Origin: Sulfurospirillaceae bacterium
GTDB lineage: Bacteria; Campylobacterota; Campylobacteria; Campylobacterales; Sulfurospirillaceae
NCBI GenBank assembly: GCA_028705785.1
Contig: JAQWCT010000053.1
Location: 1-12,713, forward strand
Direction of reading: 5' to 3'
Length of the DNA stretch: 12,713 nt
Position numbers and translations under genes: made by a program. Position 1 is the first letter of the stretch. Each line of letters opens with the position of its first letter. Shown here piece by piece: positions 1-7,015 of the stretch. The notes beneath the pieces were generated by a model. That model had not been told where the DNA came from, did not search any database, and saw only the letters and a program-made list of their open reading frames with translations.

Positions 1-990
1 TCCACTCCCTGGTACACCAAGGGTTAACATCGGGATCATCGCACCACCAGCACACGCATTGTTAGCAGATTCTGGAGCGGCAACTCCTAAGATATTACCT
101 TTTCCAAATGAACCATCTTTATCCGATATTTTTTGCGCCATGGTATATGAAACAGCACTCGCAATAGAAGCTCCCGTACCTGGAAGAACACCTACCACAA
201 AACCAATCAAAGAAGAACGAAGCATTGTCCATTTACAATGCATTATCTCTTTCATGGTCACATAAACACGAGTCACCTTAGGCATTTCAAAATCTTTGCT
301 ACTGTGATGTTCTAACATCAACATCACTTCACTGACCGCAAAAAATCCTACGATAACAATTAAAAATTCAAAACCATCATACAGTTCTGCTTCACCAAAA
401 GTATAACGCAAAACGCCCGTAGTCGCATCAACGCCTACGATACCAATGAGTAAACCTATAACCACACCGATTAAACTTTTAACAGGATTTTCCCCCATAA
501 GTGCTGAAATAGTGGTAAATGCAAAAACCATTAAGACAAAATACTCTGATGGTCCAAAGTGAATAGCCACACTTGCCAGCATTGGCGCAAAGAAAGTCAA
601 ACCCACAATAGAAATGGACCCACCAATAAAGGAGGCAATGCCCGATATGGCTAAGGCAGGACCAGCCAAACCTTTTTGAGCCATCGGATAGCCATCAAGG
701 CAAGTGAAAACTGCGCCAGCGTCGCCTGGGACATTGAGTAAAATACTTGAAATCCTACCTCCAAACTCTGCCCCATAATAAATACCACAGAGCATAATAA
801 GTGATGAATCCACCGGTAAACCCATGGTATAACAAATAGGCAGCAAAATAGCGACACCGTTAATCGGTCCAAGCCCAGGGAGTGCTCCAAAAAGCGTTCC
901 CAGTGTTGTGCCTAAAAGCACTAAAAAAAGATTGGTTGGCTGAAAAACTACCCCAAATCCCGTTCCCAAAAGGGAGAAAATTTCCATCAT
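1..990 (-). CDS. tctA: Tripartite tricarboxylate transporter, large membrane subunit TctA (partial, C-terminus outside window)
   Basis: TctA is the large, roughly 12-helix permease subunit of TTT carriers, which import carboxylates across the inner membrane using ion gradients after delivery by periplasmic TctC. The reading frame stays open from position 990 to the left edge, giving 330 of the usual ~500 residues. The two inverted-repeat signatures of the family are visible: FGALPGLGP near residues 34-42 with YYGAEFGGRISS and NVPGD after it, and later VGVLPGTGASIASA followed by APESANNA and IPMLTLGVPGS at the edge. The start chosen is the first of two adjacent ATGs; it overlaps the tctB stop as ATGA and has GGAGG six bases upstream. 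Overlap with tctB implies translational coupling. The substrate cannot be read from sequence; citrate or another di/tricarboxylate is likely. Family assignment is firm. Confidence 0.95.
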   Translation of the reverse strand, partial: MMEIFSLLGTGFGVVFQPTNLFLVLLGTTLGTLFGALPGLGPINGVAILLPICYTMGLPVDSSLIMLCGIYYGAEFGGRISSILLNVPGDAGAVFTCLDGYPMAQKGLAGPALAISGIASFIGGSISIVGLTFFAPMLASVAIHFGPSEYFVLMVFAFTTISALMGENPVKSLIGVVIGLLIGIVGVDATTGVLRYTFGEAELYDGFEFLIVIVGFFAVSEVMLMLEHHSSKDFEMPKVTRVYVTMKEIMHCKWTMLRSSLIGFVVGVLPGTGASIASAVSYTMAQKISDKDGSFGKGNILGVAAPESANNACAGGAMIPMLTLGVPGSG

Positions 991-1439
991 GCAGCACCTC
1001 CCATAAGCGCACTAAAAATTTTACCCATAGGAAGAACTACATCCAATAAAATACCAAAAAGCACATAGACCGATAAACTCACGCCAATAGCAGAGCCTAA
1101 CGCCTGTTTTGTTGTGCCTTGAAAAATTCTAGACATAAAAAAAACAAGTAAAACAGTCGAAAGTAAAAAACCTAAAACATCAAAGGAAAATGAATAAAGC
1201 ACCAATAAAACAACAATCAAAACGGTTTTAAGCTGTATGTTGGATTGTGGGAAATGAGATTTTTCAGGCTTAACGATAATCACTAACGATAAAGCGCTGA
1301 GCAATACACCTAAAAATACAGGAAATGCCTTTGGTCCTAGTGGATCATAGGAAAAAGGGACTTCCATAGAAAGCCCTCCATACACAACGAATATTCCTAA
1401 ACCTAAAAGAAATATTCCAAATGCTCTATCAACGCTCAT
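987..1439 (-). CDS. tctB: Tripartite tricarboxylate transporter, small membrane subunit TctB
   Basis: This is the small membrane subunit of the TTT carrier, needed with TctA for transport. The 150-residue protein has the expected four hydrophobic segments, at about residues 7-24, 40-56, 70-102 (a helical pair) and 112-138. It carries the family pattern SYDPLGPKAFPVFLG between helices 1 and 2. Conservation in TctB is low, so the call rests mainly on topology, length and its place between tctC and tctA. The ATG overlaps the tctC stop by four bases (ATGA) and AGGA lies eight bases upstream, so translation is probably coupled to tctC. Confidence 0.93.
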   Translation of the reverse strand: MSVDRAFGIFLLGLGIFVVYGGLSMEVPFSYDPLGPKAFPVFLGVLLSALSLVIIVKPEKSHFPQSNIQLKTVLIVVLLVLYSFSFDVLGFLLSTVLLVFFMSRIFQGTTKQALGSAIGVSLSVYVLFGILLDVVLPMGKIFSALMGGAA

Positions 1440-2416
1440 TTGAGAAGTCCTGCTTCTTTAGAAAGCTCTTTAAACTTCTTTTCCTCAGCTTGCATAAATG
1501 TTTGATATTCTTTACCTATTTTCGTAAATGGATAAAGTCCCCTTAACTCTCTTTCTTTTTCAAACTCTGGTGTTTTGACCAATTTTTGCATTTTATCTAC
1601 CCAGTAGTTATACTGTTCTTCAGTCACATTTGGTCCAAGATAAAAACCTCTCCAAATCGTCCATACTGCGTCATATCCTTGCTCTTTCGCTGTTGGGATA
1701 TTTGCCATTTGACCGGGAAGTCGCTCATCGGAGAGAATAGCCAATACTTTGTATTTACCTGAAGAGAGTTGACCTGAAAATTCTGCGATGTCACCAGGGT
1801 AAATTTGGATGTGACCACCAAGAAGAGCTGTTAAGGCTTCACCACCACCCTCAAATGCTACATATTTCATATCTTTGGGATTGATGCCTGCAAGTTTTGC
1901 GATAATAGCTGCTTTAAACCAGTCTTGTGAACCAATGGAACCTCCAGAACCTAGTGCAAATCCTTTAGGATTAGCTTTCAAATCAGCGACCATTTCAGAT
2001 AAAGTATTCCATTTTGCATCTGCTCTTACGATAACCGCACCATAATCTGCTCCAAGACCTGCCAACCATTTAACAGAATCAACCGTATATGCTGCACCAA
2101 ATTTTCCCTGAGCGATGTTAAGCGCAGAACCCGTACTTGCAGCTACAATCATTTCAGCATCGTTGGAGCGCTGACCAATAATGTGGTTATACGCAACTGC
2201 GCCGACACCACCTGGCATAAAGTTAACAATCATCGGCTTGTCGATGACTTTAGAAGCACTTAAAGAGTTAGAAACTAATCGACAAGAAAGGTCAAATCCA
2301 CCACCAGGTTTTGCGGGAGCCAAACAAACAGGCTTGTGGACTTCAAATGCATTCAAGGCACTGGTTAATGCCAACATTGCTGCCACACTTGTTACTAATC
2401 GTAACGATTTCTTCAT
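1436..2416 (-). CDS. tctC: Tripartite tricarboxylate transporter, periplasmic solute-binding protein TctC
   Basis: TctC (Bug family) binds a carboxylate in the periplasm and hands it to TctA/TctB. The 326-residue length is normal. Residues 1-23 form a Sec signal peptide (MKKSLR, a hydrophobic core, then ALNA just before FE), with likely cleavage after LNA. The ligand-binding start of the mature protein, APAKPGGGFDLSCR (about residues 33-46), matches the family's conserved carboxylate-binding loop. VWTIWRGFYLGP in the C-terminal half is also typical. The ATG has AAGGAAGT just upstream. As first gene of a tctCBA unit it follows a 134-bp gap containing inverted repeats that look like operators. 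The transported acid is unknown; citrate is the classical substrate of the named system, but Bug proteins bind many acids. Confidence 0.95.
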   Translation of the reverse strand: MKKSLRLVTSVAAMLALTSALNAFEVHKPVCLAPAKPGGGFDLSCRLVSNSLSASKVIDKPMIVNFMPGGVGAVAYNHIIGQRSNDAEMIVAASTGSALNIAQGKFGAAYTVDSVKWLAGLGADYGAVIVRADAKWNTLSEMVADLKANPKGFALGSGGSIGSQDWFKAAIIAKLAGINPKDMKYVAFEGGGEALTALLGGHIQIYPGDIAEFSGQLSSGKYKVLAILSDERLPGQMANIPTAKEQGYDAVWTIWRGFYLGPNVTEEQYNYWVDKMQKLVKTPEFEKERELRGLYPFTKIGKEYQTFMQAEEKKFKELSKEAGLLK

Positions 2417-2444
2417 GATTACTTCCTTATATTGAAATTTCAGT

Positions 2445-2475
2445 TATCGTAGCACTTTTAAGTGCTTATAGACAA
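2445..2475 (-). promoter_or_regulatory. Candidate tctC promoter with overlapping palindromic operator
   Basis: On the minus strand TATAAG (2470-2465) is a plausible -10 box. Directly downstream is AGCACTTTTAAGTGCT (2451-2466), two perfect 7-bp arms around TT. With that -10 box, transcription would start near 2458, inside the palindrome, which is the usual place for a repressor site. It lies 35-50 bp upstream of the tctC ATG. No -35 box is evident. The same sequence could instead form a small hairpin in the leader RNA. The promoter assignment is inference; the palindrome is seen directly. Confidence 0.4.
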
Positions 2476-2524
2476 TATAAAAGACATTAGATGTTTATTT
2501 GGTATTTTGGCTATTGTGTGCACA

Positions 2525-2550
2525 GTTACAAATGTAACTTATTGTTACAT
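2525..2550. promoter_or_regulatory. Overlapping inverted repeats GTTACA / TGTAAC / GTTACA between the MFS gene and tctC
   Basis: Three copies of one half-site alternate in orientation. GTTACA-AA-TGTAAC spans 2525-2538, and ATGTAAC-TTATT-GTTACAT spans 2532-2550, so the central half-site is shared. The block starts one base past the MFS gene stop codon and lies 109-134 bp upstream of tctC. As RNA from the minus strand it could form a short stem but no U-run follows, so it is a poor intrinsic terminator. GTTAC-N4-GTAAC has the arm length and spacing of Crp/Fnr-type sites. An activator site for tctC is my preferred reading, unproven. Confidence 0.4.
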
Positions 2551-3708
2551 CTAAAGTAGTTTTTTGAGTCGATAAGTGAAAAAGAGCGTGGAGAAAACAA
2601 GTAAAGATAAAAGAATAAGAAACATATGCCAACCCAAATATTCAAAGAAAACACCTGGGGCAAAAGTGCCTAAAGTACCACCGGCATAGTAGAACGAGAG
2701 ATATAAGCCATTAGAAATAGCACGATTTTTATGGGCTAATTTGCTAATCAGTCCTGAGGCAACTGAGTGAATGATAAAAAATCCCGCACACAAGACAAAC
2801 ATCCCACCAAACATCACCCCATAATCACTAATATGAAAGATTTGAATACCCACAAGATAGGTAAAGATTCCAATCACTATTGTTTTTGTTTCGCTTCCAA
2901 AAAAACGAATCAACCAAAAAATACGAATAGAGATGATAAAACCAATGATATATCCTGCATACATCATCCCCACTTTTCCATACCCAATGCTTTGCCCTAA
3001 ACTTTGAAGCTGAAAAGGAAGAAAGTTTAGGATAGCTTGAAAGACAAAAAAGATACCAAACATCATCATATAAATATTGAAAAATATTTTATTATTCAAT
3101 ACTCCCATCACTTGAGAAAATTTTGGCTTAACAAAATCGACTTTAAGCTCTTCGCTAAGAGACTCCAAACACCAAAACATCGCAATAAGACAAATACCAA
3201 GCAGGACAAAAAAGACGCGCCATCCAAATAAATCACTTAAAATACCTGAAAGCAATCGTCCCAAAAACCCACCCAAGATCGTCGCCCCAATGTAATATCC
3301 AATGGCTTGTTGAACCTTATCTTTAGGCGTAATAAAACTGATGTAGCTCATCAAAGAAGTTAACACCGCAGGAATTAAAAGCCCTTGCAGTCCTCGAATA
3401 GCCAGTAAAAGCGGATAGGTATTGCTAAGGGCAAATAAAAGTTCTAGAAGACCCAGCCACAATACAGCATTTTTCAAAAAATGTTTGGAGGAAAAAGTTT
3501 CTAAGATATAACCATAAAAGATAGGAGCAAAGCCAAGAGGAAGCATAATGACAGTCGTAAAGATAACAGCTTCAAAACGACTAAGGCTAAACTCTCGCTC
3601 AAATAAGGGTTGAATGGGCTGAACGGCATAAAGTGTACATAAGGTGAGAATGGTACATGTATAGATGATAAGAAGGGAAAGCCCCTCCTTATTATTTGAA
3701 TTTGTCAA
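2551..3708 (-). CDS. MFS transporter, YnfM-like (DHA1-type) putative exporter
   Basis: The product is a 385-residue major facilitator protein with about 12 hydrophobic segments in two halves, separated by a charged loop near residues 185-200. The N-terminus carries LYAVQPIQPLF, typical of the YnfM/arabinose-efflux-like branch, followed by a loop with REFSLSR. Substrate is unknown; efflux of a small metabolite or drug is the usual role of this branch. The start is uncertain: the only canonical in-frame start near the N-terminus is TTG at 3708, overlapping the phosphoribosyltransferase gene by 17 bp and preceded only by a weak GGGA. A strong AAGGAGGGG lies about 18 bases inside the gene, with no ATG, GTG or TTG in frame soon after it. 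It is the last gene of the mqnE unit. A purine-related or general export role would fit the neighbours but is guesswork. Confidence 0.87.
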   Translation of the reverse strand: MTNSNNKEGLSLLIIYTCTILTLCTLYAVQPIQPLFEREFSLSRFEAVIFTTVIMLPLGFAPIFYGYILETFSSKHFLKNAVLWLGLLELLFALSNTYPLLLAIRGLQGLLIPAVLTSLMSYISFITPKDKVQQAIGYYIGATILGGFLGRLLSGILSDLFGWRVFFVLLGICLIAMFWCLESLSEELKVDFVKPKFSQVMGVLNNKIFFNIYMMMFGIFFVFQAILNFLPFQLQSLGQSIGYGKVGMMYAGYIIGFIISIRIFWLIRFFGSETKTIVIGIFTYLVGIQIFHISDYGVMFGGMFVLCAGFFIIHSVASGLISKLAHKNRAISNGLYLSFYYAGGTLGTFAPGVFFEYLGWHMFLILLSLLVFSTLFFTYRLKKLL

Positions 3709-4141
3709 TCTGAAAATCCCAGAAAAACTCTATCCATTCTGTCGCTTCTCGTGCTGCAAAATCAGGGCGAAGCAATGCTTTTTCTTTGTAAAAAACCGAA
3801 GCGATTTTGAGTTCAACCTCAGGATACATCTTCGTTAAAACTCTTTGAATTTCTATCATCGTCTCACCACTATCGATAATATCATCGACAATAACAACGC
3901 GCTTAGCCTTACTCAAATCTGGGATATTGAAGATATTAATCGTATCGAGCTTTCGTGTCTCTTCATAATGAATCGAATTTATCGAATACAAATCACGCAT
4001 ATCAAGTGCTTCGGAAAGAAAATGACCCAGCGTCATACCGCCTCTTGCGATAGCGAGGATAACATCAGGATTATAAGGCTTTATCTCTTTTGCCAATTGA
4101 TTGACATCGACTTTAAATTCGTCATAACTGTAATAACGCAA
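3692..4141 (-). CDS. Purine phosphoribosyltransferase, Gpt-like (xanthine/guanine/hypoxanthine)
   Basis: This is a type I phosphoribosyltransferase of 149 residues. The PRPP-binding signature VVIVDDIIDSGET lies at about residues 82-94, and AIARGGMTLG near residues 31-40 is the other PRPP-pyrophosphate loop. The C-terminal TEWIEFFWDF resembles the WIEQPWD stretch of E. coli Gpt, as I recall it, which points to a 6-oxopurine base and the reaction base + PRPP to nucleotide + PPi. The start chosen is TTG at 4141, one base past the permease stop codon and nine bases after AGGAGG. The longer ATG version from 4183 would add 14 residues that translate the permease's C-terminal coding region. Its position right after a purine permease supports cytoplasmic purine salvage. 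Exact base preference (xanthine, guanine, hypoxanthine) is not settled. Confidence 0.88.
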   Translation of the reverse strand: MRYYSYDEFKVDVNQLAKEIKPYNPDVILAIARGGMTLGHFLSEALDMRDLYSINSIHYEETRKLDTINIFNIPDLSKAKRVVIVDDIIDSGETMIEIQRVLTKMYPEVELKIASVFYKEKALLRPDFAAREATEWIEFFWDFQIDKFK

Positions 4142-4142
4142 A

Positions 4143-5432
4143 TTAATGTCCCTCCTGCACGATAAATACAACCAAACTAACAAAAGTCAAAAAGAGGATA
4201 CCAAAGTTAAGGTCTTTGTACTCTTTCTTAATAAGTTTAATCAGTGAATAAGAGATTAAACCAAAGGCAAGTCCATTGGTAATCGAAAAAGTCAAAGGCA
4301 TCATAAGGACAATCATAAAAGTTGAAACTGAAACAGCCGTATCTTTAAAATTAATATGCGCCAATTCGCTAAACATCAAAACACCGACCATAACAAGAAC
4401 AGGATAGATGGCATTTTCAGGAATAGCTTTAAACAAAGGCATCATAAGAAGGGTCAAGATAAATAAAAGTCCTGTAAAAACAGCTGTCAATCCTGTTCTT
4501 CCACCCTCTTCAACACCTGCCGCACTTTCGATAAAAGCCGTTGTTGTTGAAACACCAAAAAGTGCACCACAAGTGGTAGCCGCAGCATCAACTTCAAGTG
4601 TTTTTTGAAGCTCTTTTCCGTCATCTTTAAATAAACCTGCACGGTAACCAACACCTGAGAGTGTGCCCAAAGAATCAAATAAATCTGTAATTAAAAAAGT
4701 AATAATCACAGGGAAAAGAGAGAGCGTTAAAGCGGACATAATATCAAGTTGTAAGGCAATAGGTGCAATGGAAGCAGGCATAGAAAAGATACCTGTTGGA
4801 TAAGGAGCAATCCCTGTCACCCACGCAATAATAGCTGTCAAAAACACCGCTAAAATAAATGCCCCTTTAATACGCCATGCATAAAAAGCAAAGACCAAAA
4901 TAAGCCCTAAAACACCCAAGAGAACGGTAGGATTTTTAAAATTGCCCACACTGACCAAAACCGCAGGATTTGCCACAATCATACCCATGCTTTTTAAACC
5001 AATAAATGCGATAAATGCACCGATACCAGCACTAATGGCGCGTCTTAAATCAAGCGAAATACTACGCATAATCCACACACGAAGTTGTGTCAATGAAAGC
5101 ACTAAAAACAAAAGTCCTGAAATAAAAACAACACCCAGTGCTGTTTGCCAAGGCACTTTCATACCAAGGACAAGTCCAAAGGTAAAGTATGCATTAAGTC
5201 CCATACCCACGCTCATAGCGATGGGAGTATTTGCCCAAAGACCATTCACTATAGTTGAAAAAATAGTAATCAAAGCAGTCGCTGTGATTAATGCCTCCAT
5301 TGGCATACCGGTCTTACTCATAATAATGGCATTGACTGGTACGATATACATCATGGTCAAAAATGTGGTAAAACCAGCCATCGCCTCCGTTTTGACAGTG
5401 GTGCCATTTTTTTCTAATTTGAAAAATCCCAT
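4143..5432 (-). CDS. NCS2-family purine permease, AzgA/PbuG type (adenine/guanine/hypoxanthine uptake)
   Basis: This inner-membrane purine:cation symporter has 429 residues, normal for the COG2252 (AzgA/PbuG/GhxP) branch. Family landmarks are present in order: GFTTFLTMMYI near residue 20, SVGMGLNAYFTF at 74-85, TDLFDSLGTLSGV at 249-261, and STTTAFIESAAGVEEGGRTG at about 295-314, where the glutamate (E302) sits in the base-binding region. The start ATG has AAGAGGAG five bases upstream. It follows mqnE by 11 bp and precedes the phosphoribosyltransferase by one base, giving an uptake-then-capture pair for free purine bases. The family assignment is firm; whether adenine or 6-oxopurines are preferred cannot be read. 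Confidence 0.93.
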   Translation of the reverse strand: MGFFKLEKNGTTVKTEAMAGFTTFLTMMYIVPVNAIIMSKTGMPMEALITATALITIFSTIVNGLWANTPIAMSVGMGLNAYFTFGLVLGMKVPWQTALGVVFISGLLFLVLSLTQLRVWIMRSISLDLRRAISAGIGAFIAFIGLKSMGMIVANPAVLVSVGNFKNPTVLLGVLGLILVFAFYAWRIKGAFILAVFLTAIIAWVTGIAPYPTGIFSMPASIAPIALQLDIMSALTLSLFPVIITFLITDLFDSLGTLSGVGYRAGLFKDDGKELQKTLEVDAAATTCGALFGVSTTTAFIESAAGVEEGGRTGLTAVFTGLLFILTLLMMPLFKAIPENAIYPVLVMVGVLMFSELAHINFKDTAVSVSTFMIVLMMPLTFSITNGLAFGLISYSLIKLIKKEYKDLNFGILFLTFVSLVVFIVQEGH

Positions 5433-5443
5433 ATTTGCTCCTC

Positions 5444-6505
5444 TTAGTAGGTTTTAATTTCGTTATAAAGACTATCTCTTTGTACGGGTGTAAATCCACT
5501 TGTTTCAATAAGTTCTATAAAGGTTTCCATCTTTAAGCCATGCGCGCTAGACGCACCTGCGGCTGATTGAATCGCTTCAACTTCGATGGTTCCATCGAGG
5601 TCATCTGCGCCATATTCAAGGGCTACTAACGCTAAATTAATCGTTGAAGTTGCCCAGTAAGCTTTGATGTGTGAGATATTATCCAACATCAAACGGCTAA
5701 TCGCATAGGTTTTTAAAATCTCCGTAGAACTCAAAAAATCTTCTACATGTAAATAGTTATTGTCTCTTTGATATACCAAAGGGATAAACGCATTAAAGCC
5801 ACCTGTGATATCTTGTAAGTCACGAAGACGAAGCATATGGTCGATGCGATTTTCTCTACTTTCAACATGCCCAAACAACATCGTTGCATTAGACTGCTTG
5901 CCTTTTTGATGCCATGCTTTGTGGATGTCTAACCACTTTTGTGAGCTGACTTTGCCTTTGCAGATGTACTCACGCACCTTTTCATCAAAGATTTCCGCTC
6001 CACCACCAGGCATAGAATCTACACCATACGCCAGCATTTTGTCGATGATAGAATCAGTGCTTTGGTTGTATTGTTCGCTCAAAAAGTTAATTTCTGCGGC
6101 GGTTAATGCCTTTACATGTAAATGAGGAAACTGCTTTTTAACTTTGGAAAAAATCTCCAAATACCACTCCAAACCTGTATCAGGATTGTGAGCGGAGACA
6201 ATATGCACTTCTGTAATGCCATTTTTAACCGAAACTTCAAGTTGCGATAAGATGGATTCGTGGGTCATTGTGTAAGGATTGGGGTTTTTACGGTTTGCTG
6301 AAAAAGCACAAAATTTGCAGATATCTTTGCAGATATTGGTGGGGTTGATGTGACGGTTTATATTGAAAAACGCCTTATTGCCATGCTTGGCTCTTCGTCT
6401 TAGAGAAGCATAATGCCCCAATGTAAAAAGATCAAGCTCATAAAGAGCAACGCCGTCTTCAAGCGTCAGTCTTTGGTTGTTTTCTAACTTATCGATAAGA
6501 TTCAT
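5444..6505 (-). CDS. mqnE: Aminofutalosine synthase MqnE (radical SAM, futalosine pathway)
   Basis: MqnE joins 3-[(1-carboxyvinyl)oxy]benzoate to S-adenosylmethionine by radical chemistry to give 6-amino-6-deoxyfutalosine, an early step of menaquinone synthesis in the futalosine pathway. The 353-residue protein has the radical SAM cluster motif CKDICKFC with C59, C63 and C66, preceded by HINPTNI. Near the C-terminus YGADDLDGT is followed by E-x-I-x-x-A-A-G-A; this D-D-L-D-G-T form is what separates MqnE from the cyclase MqnC, whose matching segment reads GSDDMGST. The HIVSAHNPDTGLEWY segment also fits MqnE. The ATG lacks a good ribosome-binding site (only GAAAG upstream). It heads a unit with the purine permease, phosphoribosyltransferase and MFS genes and is divergent from the yjfL-like gene. 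Confidence 0.94.
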   Translation of the reverse strand: MNLIDKLENNQRLTLEDGVALYELDLFTLGHYASLRRRAKHGNKAFFNINRHINPTNICKDICKFCAFSANRKNPNPYTMTHESILSQLEVSVKNGITEVHIVSAHNPDTGLEWYLEIFSKVKKQFPHLHVKALTAAEINFLSEQYNQSTDSIIDKMLAYGVDSMPGGGAEIFDEKVREYICKGKVSSQKWLDIHKAWHQKGKQSNATMLFGHVESRENRIDHMLRLRDLQDITGGFNAFIPLVYQRDNNYLHVEDFLSSTEILKTYAISRLMLDNISHIKAYWATSTINLALVALEYGADDLDGTIEVEAIQSAAGASSAHGLKMETFIELIETSGFTPVQRDSLYNEIKTY

Positions 6506-6536
6506 TAGCTACTTTCATAAGTGAAATTAAAAATGG

Positions 6537-6545
6537 ATTTTAGCA
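6537..6545 (-). promoter_or_regulatory. Candidate extended -10 promoter for the mqnE unit
   Basis: The minus strand reads TGC-TAAAAT here, an extended -10 box about 32 bp upstream of the mqnE ATG, giving a predicted start near 6530 and a leader of about 25 nt. No -35 box is clear, as is usual for Campylobacterota housekeeping promoters. This would drive mqnE, the purine permease, the phosphoribosyltransferase and the MFS gene. Confidence 0.4.
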
Positions 6546-6553
6546 ACTTTATT

Positions 6554-6580
6554 TATAAACGGAGGTTAAATGGGTATAAT
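6554..6580 (+). promoter_or_regulatory. Candidate promoter elements and conflicting start signals of the yjfL-like gene
   Basis: Two -10-like boxes lie here on the plus strand: TATAAA at 6554-6559 and a perfect TATAAT at 6575-6580. Between them GGAGG (6561-6565) sits four bases before an ATG at 6570. If TATAAT is used, the RNA starts near 6587 and lacks both that GGAGG and that ATG, so translation would begin at the ATG at 6600, which has AAAAAGG seven bases upstream. If an upstream promoter is used, the 6570 start is possible and adds ten residues. Confidence 0.4.
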
Positions 6581-6599
6581 TTTAGAAAAAGGCTATACC

Positions 6600-7004
6600 A
6601 TGTTTCTCAACTATTTCTTTTCCTTCGGAATCTTTTTCCTCACCGCAATTGCTGTTTGTGTTCTCTTCCTTTTCTTATACGCCAAAGTCACACCTTATGA
6701 TGACTACCAAATGATTTTCAGTGAAAACAATACCGCCTCTGCTTTGGGATTTGGCGGTGCCATCGTAGGACTTTGTATCCCTTTATACAGCGCATTGGTA
6801 AACTCTATCTCTTACATTGACTTTGTTATCTGGGCAGGTGTTGCTATGTTTGTCCAACTCCTCTTTGCCTTAGTGATGACGCGAGTGGGTGGTAGATTTT
6901 CTGTTGAAAAACATATCAACGAGGGCAATATCGCAGTGGGAATTCTCATGGCTTTTATGTCTATTGCTATTGGTCTTTTAAATGCGGGGTCTATGAGTTA
7001 TTAA
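6600..7004 (+). CDS. DUF350 family inner-membrane protein, YjfL-like
   Basis: This 134-residue protein has four predicted membrane helices (about residues 7-27, 45-66, 74-96 and 112-130). It matches the DUF350 pattern: FLYAKVTPYDDYQMI after helix 1, NNTASALGFGGAIVG entering helix 2, and GNIAVGILMAF repeating the pattern in the second half, so the protein is an internal duplication. It resembles E. coli YjfL (132 residues, as I recall it) nearly end to end, and that alignment favours the ATG at 6600 over the ATG at 6570, which would give 144 residues. The biochemical function of DUF350 proteins is not established. The gene starts a two-gene plus-strand unit with the pentapeptide-repeat gene 11 bp downstream. 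Confidence 0.85.
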   Translation: MFLNYFFSFGIFFLTAIAVCVLFLFLYAKVTPYDDYQMIFSENNTASALGFGGAIVGLCIPLYSALVNSISYIDFVIWAGVAMFVQLLFALVMTRVGGRFSVEKHINEGNIAVGILMAFMSIAIGLLNAGSMSY

Positions 7005-7015
7005 GAAAAATCACC

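Noticed and set aside
4142..4183. ATG start at 4183 for the phosphoribosyltransferase
   Set aside because: It adds 14 residues encoded by the permease's coding region in another frame. TTG at 4141 follows a strong AGGAGG and gives a typical N-terminus.
4942..5457. 171-residue open frame on the plus strand
   Set aside because: It is antisense to the purine permease, whose frame carries clear family motifs, and its translation shows no recognisable domain or good ribosome-binding site.
5444..6505. Assignment as MqnC (cyclic dehypoxanthine futalosine synthase)
   Set aside because: The C-terminal GADDLDGT and the region around HIVSAHNPDTG match MqnE, not the GSDDMGST pattern of MqnC.
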